Below are positions 1-9,527 of a stretch of 64,000 bases of DNA, piece by piece. Source of the DNA: Candidatus Methanoperedens sp. (GTDB lineage: Archaea > Halobacteriota > Methanosarcinia > Methanosarcinales > Methanoperedenaceae); contig JAPMTS010000014.1 of the NCBI GenBank assembly GCA_026552955.1, positions 151,859 to 215,858 of the forward strand, read 5' to 3'. The translations under genes were made by a program, and so were the position numbers. Position 1 is the stretch's first letter; the number at the start of each line of letters is the position of its first letter. A model generated the notes under the pieces. That model was not told the DNA's origin, made no database searches, and saw nothing but the letters and a program-made list of their open reading frames with translations.

Positions 1-48
1 AGCAGATATTGAAGAGCCACATCTTCCAATCGCAGGGAAGGAGCTTAA

Positions 49-1296
49 ATGGTCGAATCAGACGCACATAAAAAATACGAATTCAAAAGGACGCTTGAGG
101 CTCTTCGCGATAAACGCGGCCGGGGCACCGAACTTATCTCGCTTTATATTCCGCATGACAAACAGGTTTCGGATATCACAAGCCAGCTCAGGGAAGAATT
201 CGGGCAGGCCTCAAACATTAAGTCCAGGGTCACACGGCAGAATGTGCAGGGTGCCATTGAATCGCTTTTGTCAAGACTTAAACTTATTCCAAAGGCGCCT
301 GAGAACGGCGTAGTCATTTTTTGCGGAGCTGTGGACATAGGCGCGAATAAGACCGATATGCAAACCTTCATAATAGAGCCGCCAGAACCTATTGTTTCAT
401 ACAAATATCACTGTGACTCATCATTCCTTCTCACGCCGCTTGAGGATATGCTGCATGAGCAAAAGACCTATGGCCTCCTTGTTCTTGACAGGCGCGAAGC
501 CACAGTAGGTATATTGAAAGGAAAACATATCGAAGAGATGGCGCATCTTACGTCCAATGTTCCGGGCAAACAGAGAAAAGGTGGCCAGAGTGCGCACAGG
601 TTCCAGCAGCTTCGACTCATTGCCATCAATGATTTCTATACCCGCATAGCAGACGCTGCAAGCGAGGTCTTCCTTGGGATAAACCAGAAGGATTTTGAGG
701 GTGTATTCATAGGCGGGCCATCCCCCACAAAAGAAGAATTTGAAGCGGGGGAATTCCTTCATCATGAAATCCAAAAAAAGATACTTGGCCTTTTCGATGT
801 GGCAAACACCGATGAGTCGGGTTTGACCGAACTTTTCGATAAACTGGGCGATGCTTTGCAGAACGTGGAAGTTGTCCAGGAGAAAAAACACATGGAACGT
901 TTCCTTAAGGAACTTGTGAATGAATTGGGTCTTGCTTCTTATGGCGAGGAGCAGGTGAGGAAAAACCTCCAGATGGGTTCTGTAGAAACGCTTTTGCTCT
1001 CGGATGAACTGCGAAAGGTGCGACTTACCATAAAATGCGGTAATTGCGATTTTGAAGAAAAAAAGACCATGACCAAAAAACTCGGGGATGATGAATATCA
1101 GCCAGGCAATTGCACAAAGTGCGGATCAAGCCTGAGGGTAGTGGAATCCGTAGATATCGTGGAGGAGCTTTCAAACATCGCCGACCAGATGGGTACGAAC
1201 ATTGCTTTCATTTCAAGTGATTTTGAAGAAGGGAACCAGCTTTTAAGCGCATTTGGCGGGATTGCAGCTATTTTGAGGTTCAAGACCGGGATTTAA
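49..1296 (+). CDS. prf1: Peptide chain release factor aRF1
   Basis: Archaeal class I release factor: it reads all three stop codons in the ribosomal A site and triggers release of the finished protein. The 415 aa match the usual archaeal/eukaryal length. Visible hallmarks are the stop-codon-reading NIKS motif (residues 56-59), the YxCxxxF motif (120-126), the catalytic GGQ loop (178-180) and a C-terminal zinc ribbon with two CxxC pairs (CGNC, CTKC). The ATG at 49 follows a GGAAGGAG-type ribosome binding site. The 48 bases upstream hold no recognisable gene end. Its stop overlaps the end of a small convergent ORF by four bases. Confidence 0.98.
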   Translation: MVESDAHKKYEFKRTLEALRDKRGRGTELISLYIPHDKQVSDITSQLREEFGQASNIKSRVTRQNVQGAIESLLSRLKLIPKAPENGVVIFCGAVDIGANKTDMQTFIIEPPEPIVSYKYHCDSSFLLTPLEDMLHEQKTYGLLVLDRREATVGILKGKHIEEMAHLTSNVPGKQRKGGQSAHRFQQLRLIAINDFYTRIADAASEVFLGINQKDFEGVFIGGPSPTKEEFEAGEFLHHEIQKKILGLFDVANTDESGLTELFDKLGDALQNVEVVQEKKHMERFLKELVNELGLASYGEEQVRKNLQMGSVETLLLSDELRKVRLTIKCGNCDFEEKKTMTKKLGDDEYQPGNCTKCGSSLRVVESVDIVEELSNIADQMGTNIAFISSDFEEGNQLLSAFGGIAAILRFKTGI

Positions 1297-1496
1297 TATT
1301 TTTTCTTGTTTACCGTGCATTTGATGGTCAGATCGATCGATAAGCCGTTAATTGATTCCTCGGCATCCCGAAGCGTTTCCTTGATATTAGCATCATCAAG
1401 TACCTTCTGTATATGGCCTTTTATCCGTAAATAGCGGACATACTCGTCAACGGTAAGCTGCTTTTCGTTATTTTCCTCAATAGAGATTAAACTCAT
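1293..1496 (-). CDS. Small hypothetical protein (67 aa)
   Basis: A 67-residue ORF convergent with prf1, ending inside its stop codon. It is rich in Glu, Lys and Asn, has no cysteine, membrane segment or recognisable motif, and is probably mostly helical. An AT-rich stretch just upstream (1500-1555) could hold its promoter. I do not recognise a family. The absence of a competing gene and the ordinary codon use make it plausible as a real small gene, but not certain. Confidence 0.5.
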   Translation of the reverse strand: MSLISIEENNEKQLTVDEYVRYLRIKGHIQKVLDDANIKETLRDAEESINGLSIDLTIKCTVNKKKY

Positions 1497-1583
1497 CCAC
1501 GTATTAATATGTAAATATAAGCAAAATATTTTTTGATAAGAAAAGAATTTATGTGATGTGAAAGCCTCACATCACTTCAAATG

Positions 1584-2564
1584 TTACTGTCCTTCCATGA
1601 ATGGACTCTTGACACCTGTCAAGACTGCCATTACACGTACTCTGCCTGTGAGCTGGTCATCAACTTTTGCGCCCCAGATAACTCTCTTTGTATTCGGGAC
1701 TTTGTCCATTATCAATTCGCCTGTGACCGCTACCTCTTCGAGTGTCAGGTCTTCACCACCAACGATGTGGATTAATACACCATAAGTTGCTGACATATCG
1801 GAAATATCAAGCAATGGGACTGCAAGTGCCTGTGAAACTGCCTTTGCTACCCTGTCCTCACCGTCGCCTTCGCCAATGCCTATTGCTGAGACTCCACCGC
1901 GCTCCATTACTGCGCGAAGGTCTGCGTAATCAAGGTTGATCAGGCTTGGCTGTGTGATGGTTTCGGTAATATTCTTGACAAATGCGCCTATAAGTGCATT
2001 TGCTACTGCAAGGGCTTCTTTTAAGGGAAGGTTTCCTGCAACTTCTCTCAATTTTCCGTTATCAATGACAATCGTTGCGTCGCAGCTTGCAGAGAGAGCT
2101 TTGATTGCTTCTCTTGCTTTCTCTCTCCTGAACTGTTCGATCTTGAATGGAATGGTAACACAAGCAATTGTGAGGCAGCCCAGTTCTCTTGTTAATTCAC
2201 CAACTACAGGTATTGCTCCCGTACCGGTTCCTCCTCCCAATCCTGCTACAAGGAAAACAAGGTTTGTACCTTCAAGCTCAGCCCTGATTTCTTCCATGTT
2301 CTCTTTAGTTGCCTGGGCACCCATTTCCGGATATCCACCGCATCCGTGTCCCTTGCATAATTTTTCACCCAGCAGAACCAGTTTATCGGCTTTGCTCATT
2401 GTACTTAAGTGATTTACATCAGTATTAGCTGCGATGATCTTTCCGCCCGCCATTCCTTTTTCTGCGATCCATGTCGTAATATTACATCCTGCGCCACCAA
2501 GCCCGACTACGGCCACTGATGGCTTTGACGTCTTTACAAACTCTGCCAACTTTTCGTTAACCAT
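1584..2564 (-). CDS. ftsZ: Cell division GTPase FtsZ
   Basis: Tubulin-like GTPase that polymerises into the cytokinetic ring. The N-terminal nucleotide-binding GLGGAGCN segment (21-28), the tubulin signature GGGTGTG (110-116) and the T7 catalytic-loop pattern NxDxxD (N210, D212, D215) are present, so an active polymerising GTPase is expected. At 326 aa it is short: the usual flexible N-terminal extension and C-terminal tail for membrane anchors are almost absent. Euryarchaea often carry two FtsZ paralogues; which one this is cannot be settled here. It is transcribed alone, toward prf1, from an AT-rich upstream region. Confidence 0.95.
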   Translation of the reverse strand: MVNEKLAEFVKTSKPSVAVVGLGGAGCNITTWIAEKGMAGGKIIAANTDVNHLSTMSKADKLVLLGEKLCKGHGCGGYPEMGAQATKENMEEIRAELEGTNLVFLVAGLGGGTGTGAIPVVGELTRELGCLTIACVTIPFKIEQFRREKAREAIKALSASCDATIVIDNGKLREVAGNLPLKEALAVANALIGAFVKNITETITQPSLINLDYADLRAVMERGGVSAIGIGEGDGEDRVAKAVSQALAVPLLDISDMSATYGVLIHIVGGEDLTLEEVAVTGELIMDKVPNTKRVIWGAKVDDQLTGRVRVMAVLTGVKSPFMEGQ

Positions 2565-2677
2565 GTTAAATGCCTCTTTCGAACCACATTTGGGTCTCTC
2601 TTCTATTTACACTCTTAAAGTATATAGATTTGATTGGTAAAAAGGTGTGTAAAAGTGAAAAAAGGTGTGATCTTTTT

Positions 2678-4087
2678 TTATTTGGGTTTTGGAGGCCAAT
2701 TCTTCTCCATCCAGCCAGGGATCCGTCCCGAATCAGGTGGACCGATCATCACACGAAGTCCTGTCACATCCTCCACATCTCCCTGCAGCCTTGCTGCAAG
2801 ACCGGGAAGGATCAGGGTACTGTGAGATGTTTTGTCTTTAAATTCGAAATTGGCCTTCTGGAATGTATCTTTTATTTTGGCCGCAGTAAGCTGTCCGCCT
2901 GCGACAGCCGCTTCAACCCCTATGCCGTCGGTATCAACCGCCGCAAGATAACAGTTTATCTTATTGGAAGAAAGGTCGCTTTCCACGGTATAGTAAGTAA
3001 GAGCAAAATTTGTTGTTACTATCACAGGTGAATCCTTTGTTGGCGAACCAACCTCATTTACACCCGGCGCCACCTTCACTGGCGTTCGCGGATCGGTATA
3101 GATCGTATCCCGTATGTGAACTTCAGGCAGCATGGCATACGGTTCAAGGCTGTGAAGTATCATTATGTCGCCGTACTTTACCGTAAACATCGAAGCAAGC
3201 ACTGTTTCCCAGTATGAAGCAGTCACTGTGTCCTTAAAAACAAGCCATGCATTAAGGGGAACAGCCATGATCGGGTAGGCTATATCCTTTTGTCCTTCTT
3301 TTATCCCTGATCTTCGAAGTTTTATGAACCTCTCAAAAGTGTCTTTTAATTGTTTACCCTGCGGATATGTGCCAGGGTCAAGAATAAGGTCCTTTATACC
3401 CATTTCCTTGAAGGTAAGGGCCATGGACTTTAGCTTATCAAGATCCGAAGAGAATAATACAACAGGGACCTTATAATTCAAAGCTAGTTCTGAAACTTCA
3501 ATCCAGTTTTTCTCGGTCGCTGCATAAATCAGAGGATTTTTATCCTTGACAACATCAAGTGCTGCTTTCAATGCGGCCGGATCAAATGAACACAGTACCA
3601 GGGGAAGTTTTGTTGTTTCATTTACTTTTCTGACCGCAGCTGCAAATTTCAGGGCATCACCCGAAACGCATCTTACGGCTATCATGTCAACTTTCAGGAA
3701 TTTGCCTACATAGAATTTACGGAAATTCTGTATTTTGTTCACCCTTTCCACAAGGTCATTTTCAGGCATTGTGTCCCATACATCATATGCAAAGGCGGTG
3801 GGATCAAAGAACGTCAGCTGATGGCGATAAAGGATATCATCCCCCCCGATCCTTTTTGCATGTTCACCCGTACCTAGAGTAATTTCATGTATCTCAGGAG
3901 CAAGCAGTGTCTGTAATTCCAGGTATTTTTTCTTGAAATTTTCCTTGAGTATGGGCGGGCAATCATCTATCTTCTTTGACCTGTCGATGAGATGGGACGC
4001 AAAAGCCATGCATGTTGCTTCACCGCATTCTGCGCAATTTGTCTGTGGCAGGTATTTATACACCTGGAGAGGGCTGTTCAGTTTCAT
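2678..4087 (-). CDS. cdhE: Acetyl-CoA decarbonylase/synthase, gamma subunit (corrinoid Fe-S protein large subunit)
   Basis: Large subunit of the corrinoid iron-sulfur protein that passes the methyl group between tetrahydro(sarcina)pterin and the acetyl-CoA-forming A-cluster of the CODH/ACS complex. The N-terminus carries the four-cysteine [4Fe-4S] motif (CAECGEATC followed by a Cys near residue 35). A central TIM-barrel-like part and a C-terminal B12-binding region follow, in agreement with about 469 aa. I start at the ATG at 4087, which overlaps the cdhD stop as TAATG, rather than at an in-frame codon seven residues upstream. The overlap implies translational coupling with cdhD. The cdhABC genes are not adjacent. 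Confidence 0.94.
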   Translation of the reverse strand: MKLNSPLQVYKYLPQTNCAECGEATCMAFASHLIDRSKKIDDCPPILKENFKKKYLELQTLLAPEIHEITLGTGEHAKRIGGDDILYRHQLTFFDPTAFAYDVWDTMPENDLVERVNKIQNFRKFYVGKFLKVDMIAVRCVSGDALKFAAAVRKVNETTKLPLVLCSFDPAALKAALDVVKDKNPLIYAATEKNWIEVSELALNYKVPVVLFSSDLDKLKSMALTFKEMGIKDLILDPGTYPQGKQLKDTFERFIKLRRSGIKEGQKDIAYPIMAVPLNAWLVFKDTVTASYWETVLASMFTVKYGDIMILHSLEPYAMLPEVHIRDTIYTDPRTPVKVAPGVNEVGSPTKDSPVIVTTNFALTYYTVESDLSSNKINCYLAAVDTDGIGVEAAVAGGQLTAAKIKDTFQKANFEFKDKTSHSTLILPGLAARLQGDVEDVTGLRVMIGPPDSGRIPGWMEKNWPPKPK

Positions 4088-5370
4088 TATACCACCGCCG
4101 CGATCCAATTATCAATATTTAAGGGTTCTGTTTCCTTCAGGCCATATAATGTCTGGGTAATTTCCTTGAGAACCTGTACTGCAGTTGGATGCATCATCAT
4201 GAAAAGGTCGTTCCCTGCTAGAGATAATGTCAATCCGGTGATAATTTCCCATATCGGTCCGCGATACTCACGAGGTCCCCAGTCGGAATCTTCCTTCAAT
4301 GGTGATGATGTCATCCATGCCTCACGGGCTCCCCATGCATTAGTGGTGCCGCTTGACATCGGGAAATTGAGTTCGGTATCACCTGAGAGACCGGCAAGCC
4401 TGATACGTTCCATATTCGTGTAAGCATAATCAAGGCCGTATCCAAGAGCAGCGGTCGTAGGGTCCATCAATATATTTTCACGCGCCACACCGCATTGTTT
4501 CATAAGTTTGCGATTCAATTCTTTTTGCGCATTTATCTCAAGTTGAGTCCATGAAAGTACTACATGGTTATATTTCTTGGCCGCCTCAGCGATCCTGGCA
4601 TAATCAAGGTTCAAGCTGGCCGATGCAAGAATACACCGTTCACCTTCGGCGACTTCTGCGGCTTTCTCAAGAACAGCCGGATCTTTTTCGGGGTTGCCGG
4701 AACCTCCGATCACGATTGGAACGTCTACGGCCTGCAGAACCTCTTCCACGGTTTTTGCCGCCTGAGCAGGTGATGTGTCCTTTATGTTAGGATCTGTGCT
4801 GATAAGATGTATAGTGACCATATCCGCCCCGAAATCCCGGACTACTTTCTTTGCCCATTCCGCAGGAGAATTGATGACATCTTCATAATTGGATTTTACC
4901 GCTTTTGCCATGTTGATAGGCATATCAAAAACATCCATAGTAATGTGATTGCGATGCGGCATCGGGCTGTCAAAATAATAGGGAAGGGCATTTTCCCCGC
5001 CAAGCGTTATTGTACTTTTTCTGCTTCCACCGTCTGATGATGTTGCCCCAAGTACTACTTCCTGTATGGGAGTCTTCCATTCCTCTATTTTTCCCACACT
5101 GAATTTCGACTCGATTAACGTGCTTAACCTCTTTGGAGCTGCAGGTCCCCCCAAGATTTGGTCAACGGGATAACCCAATATTCTTGAAATATTCATCAAG
5201 TGAATAGCCATCTGGGCAGTCTCATGACCTAATGCATAGGCCATCTGGGGATTCATACCCGCCTGTCCGAGGTCTATCTCAACATCACCTTCAATTTTTA
5301 CTCCTTCGAGCGCTTCAATTTCGCCACCAAAGAGCGTTCCAAGTTCTGAGAGTTTGATCTTTTTTGTCAT
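4087..5370 (-). CDS. cdhD: Acetyl-CoA decarbonylase/synthase, delta subunit
   Basis: Small subunit of the corrinoid iron-sulfur protein; its TIM barrel pairs with CdhE to present the cobamide for methyl transfer. The N-terminal segment with a GGPAAPKR stretch and the long alpha/beta barrel up to residue 427 fit the CdhD/AcsD family. I choose the ATG at 5370 (MTKKIKL) because family members begin close to this point; the 17 upstream in-frame residues would read through an AT-rich leader. It forms a two-gene operon with cdhE (one-base overlap). In methanogens and ANME archaea the complex serves acetate and CO2 fixation or methane oxidation. Confidence 0.94.
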   Translation of the reverse strand: MTKKIKLSELGTLFGGEIEALEGVKIEGDVEIDLGQAGMNPQMAYALGHETAQMAIHLMNISRILGYPVDQILGGPAAPKRLSTLIESKFSVGKIEEWKTPIQEVVLGATSSDGGSRKSTITLGGENALPYYFDSPMPHRNHITMDVFDMPINMAKAVKSNYEDVINSPAEWAKKVVRDFGADMVTIHLISTDPNIKDTSPAQAAKTVEEVLQAVDVPIVIGGSGNPEKDPAVLEKAAEVAEGERCILASASLNLDYARIAEAAKKYNHVVLSWTQLEINAQKELNRKLMKQCGVARENILMDPTTAALGYGLDYAYTNMERIRLAGLSGDTELNFPMSSGTTNAWGAREAWMTSSPLKEDSDWGPREYRGPIWEIITGLTLSLAGNDLFMMMHPTAVQVLKEITQTLYGLKETEPLNIDNWIAAVV

Positions 5371-5546
5371 TCTTACATCCCATTTCGCACTATTAATCGT
5401 CCAAGATGGGACTGGGTGCATATATATTTTTATATTTCAGGATACACAATTTACAAAAAAAATTACATGCTCACCAAATTTAAATATTAAAACATCTATT
5501 GCAAGGTAAAGAACAATGTGTGGAAAAAATGAACGGAGAAAAAGAG

Positions 5547-5780
5547 ATGGATCTCACCATTGGAAAATGTGGTATTGCCTGTGGATTATGTAAAAATTTC
5601 AATAACGGATGCCAGGGGTGTGAAATCGAGAACTATTCCAAACATGCATGCATCATTTTCAATTGTGCCGAAAAAAAAAAAATCAGTTATTGTCAAAAGT
5701 GTGTGGAGTTTCCATGCAATTTGATGAGAGGTCTTTCCAAATCATATTGTCCCGTATTCACTTCAATAAAAATAGAGTGA
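5547..5780 (+). CDS. Cysteine-rich DUF3795-type protein
   Basis: A small protein of 77 aa with about twelve cysteines in short motifs (CGIACGLC, CQGC, CQKC, PCNL), the pattern of the DUF3795 family, which is thought to bind metal and has no firm function. The ATG at 5547 is preceded by GGAG at good distance; an earlier TTG in frame (5499) has no comparable site. A run of twelve A residues (5671-5682) lies inside the gene and could cause slippage or sequencing error, and the C-terminus is shorter than many relatives, so the 3' part should be treated with care. Confidence 0.72.
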   Translation: MDLTIGKCGIACGLCKNFNNGCQGCEIENYSKHACIIFNCAEKKKISYCQKCVEFPCNLMRGLSKSYCPVFTSIKIE

Positions 5781-5796
5781 GTAAAAACCACATCTA

Positions 5797-6585
5797 TTAC
5801 CATGAATTCTTCATAGCATACTCAACCGCATTCCGAAAGATCGCTATTCCTGCACCTTCTTCCGGCAATTCTTCACGTGTCCATCTGGGATGGTTCGTCC
5901 TGTGCTGGAATGCCTCAGGATGGGGCATCATCCCGAAAACACGGCCCGTCTTATTGCATATTGCTGCGATATTATTCACCGAGCCATTGGGATTGTGGGG
6001 ATATCCCGCAGATTTTCCTTCCGTATCCACATATTGAAAAACAATATGATTGCCTTTTTTCAACTTTTCAAGAACCTGCAGGTTCTTTGTCACGAACTTA
6101 CCCTCACCGTGGCGCACAGGAAGGTAGATATTCTCAATCCCTTTCGTAAACACACATTTTGATGTTCTATTTGCCTTAAGATGCACCCACCTGTCCTCGA
6201 ATCTTCCCGAATCATTATAGGTAAGTGTTACTTCCTGGGTGGAATAATCCTCATTAAAACCCGGAAGCAAACCCATTTTTACCATTGCCTGGTAACCATT
6301 GCAGATACCAAGGATCAATTTTCCCGAATCGATGAACTCCTGTATTTGCTCTCCAATATTATATTTGACCATATTCGCAAGTACTTTGCCAGAGGCGATA
6401 TCATCCCCGAATGAAAAGCCGCCGGGGAATGAAAGGATATGATAATCGGAAAGTCTTTCTTTTCCATTGATCAGGTCATTGATATGTACACGTTCTGCTC
6501 TGGCTCCTGCACGTTTGAATGCATGCTGGGTTTCTCTATCGCAGTTGATGCCGTAGCCTGTAAGGACAAGAACTTTTGGGATCAT
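5797..6585 (-). CDS. purQ: Phosphoribosylformylglycinamidine synthase subunit I (glutaminase)
   Basis: Glutaminase subunit of FGAM synthase, the fourth step of purine synthesis: it releases ammonia from glutamine for the PurL subunit. The class I amidotransferase nucleophile is visible in GICNGYQ (C95), preceded by the FPGGFSFGDD segment, with the catalytic His-Pro-Glu near the C-terminus (MMPHPEA). The length of 262 aa is normal for the stand-alone archaeal form. purS and purL are not in the window. The gene is convergent with the DUF3795-type gene, with only 16 bases between their stops. Confidence 0.96.
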   Translation of the reverse strand: MIPKVLVLTGYGINCDRETQHAFKRAGARAERVHINDLINGKERLSDYHILSFPGGFSFGDDIASGKVLANMVKYNIGEQIQEFIDSGKLILGICNGYQAMVKMGLLPGFNEDYSTQEVTLTYNDSGRFEDRWVHLKANRTSKCVFTKGIENIYLPVRHGEGKFVTKNLQVLEKLKKGNHIVFQYVDTEGKSAGYPHNPNGSVNNIAAICNKTGRVFGMMPHPEAFQHRTNHPRWTREELPEEGAGIAIFRNAVEYAMKNSW

Positions 6586-6806
6586 TGATTTTCCAGTAAT
6601 TTTTAGGTTTTCCTGTATATTGAATTAATCTATAATAAGGTCACCGGGGACAGGTATTCAGAAGTATTGGATTTGAATTACTTTCCCTGGTTGCATTGCT
6701 TGAATATAGCACAATGAATAGTGCAAGATATAATCCATATAAGCCACCAACCGCAAATAGGGTTTAATAAGTTAAATTTAATATCAAGCTATAAGAGGTT
6801 ACAGGA

Positions 6807-8126
6807 ATGTCCGATATCACTTTTCAAATTATGTTCATTATTCTTCTTACAATTGCTAACGGTGTTTTTTCCATGTCTGAGATTGCAATTGTTTCGGCAC
6901 GTAAAGCGCGGCTTCAACAATGGGTCAATGAAGGAAATGCAAAGGCACGTGTGGCATTAGATCTTGCTGATTCACCCAATCGTTTATTATCCACAGTTCA
7001 AATTGGTATCACACTCATAGGCATACTGGCTGGTGTATTAGGTGGAGCAACAATATCAGAGGAACTATCGGCACGCTTGATTTCTATACCATTACTTGCG
7101 CCCTACAGCGAAGCTATCGCTCTAGGTATTGTGGTTCTGGGAATTACCTATCTAACGCTGATTATCGGTGAACTTGTGCCCAAAAGACTGGCATTACATA
7201 ACGCAGAGCGAATAGCCTGTACTGTGGCCGCTCCTATGCGCGTGTTATCCCGGATCGCCTCTCCAGCAGTTTATCTGTTGAGCATTTCGACAGATGCAGT
7301 ACTCAGGATATTGGGAATACGACCAGCTGCCGAGTCGCCAGTAACAGAGGAAGAGATTAACATCCTGATCGAACAGGGCATGAAAGCTGGGACGTTTGAA
7401 GAAGCAGAACGAGATATGGTAGAGCATGTATTTCGCCTTGGCGACCTGCGTGTTGGTGCATTGATGACGCCGCGGACTGAGATAGTCTGGCTCGACATCG
7501 ATGACACCCCCGAAGAAATACGGCGTAAGATAGCTGATAGCGGTAATTCCCGTTTTCCAGTAGGTCAGGGTAGCCTTGATAATATTCTTGGGATAGTGCA
7601 GGTTAAGGACATGTTGAGCCGTACCATGGCAGGTAAGCCCACGGATCTGAAGGCATCCTTGAGGCGCCCGTTGTTTGTGCCCGAAAGTACGCATGCATTA
7701 AAAGTCCTGGAATTATTTAAGCAATCTGGCATACATATCTCACTGGTAGTCGATGAATATGGCAGTGTTCAGGGATTGGTAACACTAAATGACATACTGG
7801 AAGAGATCGTTGGGGATATACCCTCGGTAGAGGACCTGGAGGAACCGCTGGCTGTGCAACGCGAAGATGGTTCGTGGTTACTGGATGGAATGTTACCTGT
7901 GAATGATTTCAAAGAAATATTCAGAATCAAACAACTGCCAGGAGAGGGCATCTATCAGACATTAGGCGGCTTTGTGCTGATGCATGTGGGGCGTATTCCT
8001 CATGAAGGTAATCATTTTGATTGGGGTGAATTACGCTTTGAGGTGGTGGATATGGATAAAAACCGAATAGATAAGGTGCTGGTTATGCCTGCTCGAAAAG
8101 CATCCCCTGTTCAACAAACTAAATAA
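6807..8126 (+). CDS. CNNM/CorC-HlyC family membrane protein
   Basis: Integral membrane protein of the DUF21-CBS-CorC family, linked to magnesium/cobalt transport or efflux. The order is an N-terminal DUF21 domain with about four hydrophobic helices (residues 1-180), a pair of CBS domains (about 200-330) that would bind adenine nucleotides, and a C-terminal CorC/HlyC domain (about 350-425). The start has AGAGGT upstream. The 220 bases before it are AT-rich with a plausible TATA-like stretch. Codon use is bacterial-looking compared with the neighbours, which hints at transfer, but this is a weak impression. The substrate cannot be read from sequence. Confidence 0.9.
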   Translation: MSDITFQIMFIILLTIANGVFSMSEIAIVSARKARLQQWVNEGNAKARVALDLADSPNRLLSTVQIGITLIGILAGVLGGATISEELSARLISIPLLAPYSEAIALGIVVLGITYLTLIIGELVPKRLALHNAERIACTVAAPMRVLSRIASPAVYLLSISTDAVLRILGIRPAAESPVTEEEINILIEQGMKAGTFEEAERDMVEHVFRLGDLRVGALMTPRTEIVWLDIDDTPEEIRRKIADSGNSRFPVGQGSLDNILGIVQVKDMLSRTMAGKPTDLKASLRRPLFVPESTHALKVLELFKQSGIHISLVVDEYGSVQGLVTLNDILEEIVGDIPSVEDLEEPLAVQREDGSWLLDGMLPVNDFKEIFRIKQLPGEGIYQTLGGFVLMHVGRIPHEGNHFDWGELRFEVVDMDKNRIDKVLVMPARKASPVQQTK

Positions 8127-8166
8127 CACACAATGTGAAAGGATAAGATAGCTTTTTAACTTCGTT

Positions 8167-8221
8167 GGGTTCAAAGGGTGAGCTAAGTCCCCTTCCGAAA
8201 GGTAGGGGATACAGCGAACCC
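8167..8221 (+). other. Stable two-tier hairpin, possible IS605-type end or structured RNA
   Basis: An outer stem GGGTTC/GAACCC (8167-8172 with 8216-8221) encloses an inner CCCC..CC/GG..GGGG stem closed by a GAAA loop (8189-8208). It sits 40 bases after the CNNM gene and just before an IS200/IS605 remnant. A second element with the same flank (TTTAACTT) and the same GAAAGG loop is found at 50358-50399. It could be a subterminal hairpin of the insertion sequence or an unrelated RNA element. Confidence 0.5.
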
Positions 8222-8269
8222 TTTGGAGAAATACTTTCACTCTGCATGGTATAAGCAGATATAGCTTCC

Positions 8270-8506
8270 TTGAAATATTACATGTTATTCAGAGCAAAGC
8301 CTACACTTGATATTCCAAAATACATGAATGCTATTAAGACGATAACGTCGAGGGAAATAAAGAGGAACTTTCCAGAAGTAAAACAGAAATTGTGGGGTGA
8401 GGCATTCTGGTCTCCATTATATTTTCTTGCAACAAGCGGTCAGGTTACGCTGGAACAATTGAAAAGATATGTAGATGGGCAGGGAGAACCAGATGCAGCT
8501 AACTGA
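8270..8506 (+). pseudogene. IS200/IS605 TnpA transposase, C-terminal remnant
   Basis: The 78 residues match the C-terminal half of the Y1 (HUH) transposase TnpA: an Arg/Lys-rich helix followed by KLWGEAFWSPLYFLATSG and a closing VTLEQLKRYV segment with a Tyr at the end. The N-terminal half with the HUH metal-binding motif is gone, so it cannot act alone. It overlaps the tnpB remnant downstream by a few bases, as in intact IS605 elements. It is a decayed element rather than a functional gene. Confidence 0.75.
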
Positions 8507-8744
8507 AAAGGTCAGGATATCCCCTACAATAGAACAGGAAGAGGTATTATGGCACTTATCAGAGCAGTGCAGACTCATCTACAACTTTGCCCTTGCAGAA
8601 AGAAAAAAGCAGTGGGAACTAAATAATCTCAGATTCGGATTTCAGGTATTTCCATGGGGAAAACAGGAGTGGATAGGGTACACCAAGCAGCAGAACGACC
8701 TTCCATGGATAAAAGAATTGCAATTACCGGAAAACCCGGTGTAG
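8493..8744 (+). pseudogene. TnpB (IS605 OrfB) N-terminal remnant
   Basis: The N-terminal helix-turn-helix part of TnpB is recognisable (start MQLTEKVRISPT, then the conserved C.LIYNFAL..R segment and YTKQQNDLPW). The RuvC nuclease and zinc-ribbon parts are missing. The reading frame runs straight into the start of the THEP1-type NTPase gene at about 8700, where similarity to TnpB ends. The junction suggests that a deletion joined the decayed element to the NTPase gene. No RNA-guided activity can be expected from this remnant. Confidence 0.72.
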
Positions 8745-9214
8745 GCAAGTCCACTGTTTGCCGCAATATTGTGGAACATCTGACCTGCACATATGGAGGG
8801 ATGGTGAGTGCAGATATAAGAGTTGAAGGGGAACGTGTGGGGTTTGGAATAATGGATATCTCCACCAAAGAACAGGGAATCCTTGCCCACAAGGACGGTC
8901 ACGGCCCTTGCGTGGGAAAATATAATGTTAATCTTGATGATCTTAACAATATAGGAGTAAACAGTATAAAAAATGCACTCAGTTACGATCTTGTAGTCAT
9001 CGATGAGATAGCTCCGATGGAATTCAAGTCGAAGGAATTCATCCAAATAGTAGAGAAGGCGCTCGACTCTTGCAAGAATATGCTTGTAGTGCTGCATCAA
9101 AAATCCAACCACCCACTTGCCCAGAGGATACGAGAAAAGTTTGAGATATATACCGTAACAGAGGATAACAGGGAAAGTATCGTGGCAGTGATAGTTAATA
9201 GGATAAAGAAATAG
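8705..9214 (+). CDS. THEP1-type nucleoside-triphosphatase
   Basis: A 169-aa P-loop NTPase of the THEP1 family, which hydrolyses nucleoside triphosphates in vitro; its cellular role is unknown. Walker A (GKPGVGKS, residues 9-16) and a Walker B/DE pair in VVIDEIAPME (D100, E101) are present. The start at 8705 is chosen because relatives begin a few residues before the P-loop; the longer in-frame extension is tnpB-derived sequence. No ribosome binding site precedes it, since its upstream region is now the tnpB remnant. Translation may depend on a fortuitous or leaderless start. Confidence 0.88.
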   Translation: MDKRIAITGKPGVGKSTVCRNIVEHLTCTYGGMVSADIRVEGERVGFGIMDISTKEQGILAHKDGHGPCVGKYNVNLDDLNNIGVNSIKNALSYDLVVIDEIAPMEFKSKEFIQIVEKALDSCKNMLVVLHQKSNHPLAQRIREKFEIYTVTEDNRESIVAVIVNRIKK

Positions 9215-9527
9215 AATACACTGGAAAGCAAAGGCAAAAAAGATATATTTTTACATAGTTACAAAGCCTTCTCACCGACCAAGTCTCAAACACTGAATCT
9301 TTGATTGAGGCATGGATAATGGCTTCGCACACTTTCTGGACGTTTTCGATTTCTTATAGGTATCTGGCCACTGTCGCTGTACCAAAAATCAAAAAAGCAG
9401 GAATTCACCAAATCTTGATAAATCCGGGGTCAAAAAGGAATGAGGCGCTTATTTATTTAAGAATTCAGATGGAAAAACATATAACCAAAAATGAACATAG
9501 TTATTTTGCACATAATCAGGGGGAAAA
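9215..9527. other. Intergenic region with a possible gene relic
   Basis: The 313 bases between the NTPase and the stress protein hold no convincing gene. One frame (about 9330-9440) encodes a stretch ending AGIHQILINPGS that resembles the tail of CoA-binding (Rossmann) proteins, but it has no proper start and continues into another frame of the next gene. AT-rich sequence at 9240-9260 might be a promoter. Confidence 0.3.

Noticed and set aside
1..48. Possible end of an upstream gene before prf1
   Set aside because: Only 48 bases are available and no frame shows a recognisable protein end.
421..891. 156-codon minus-strand frame inside prf1
   Set aside because: It is the reverse shadow of the release factor, which has all expected motifs.
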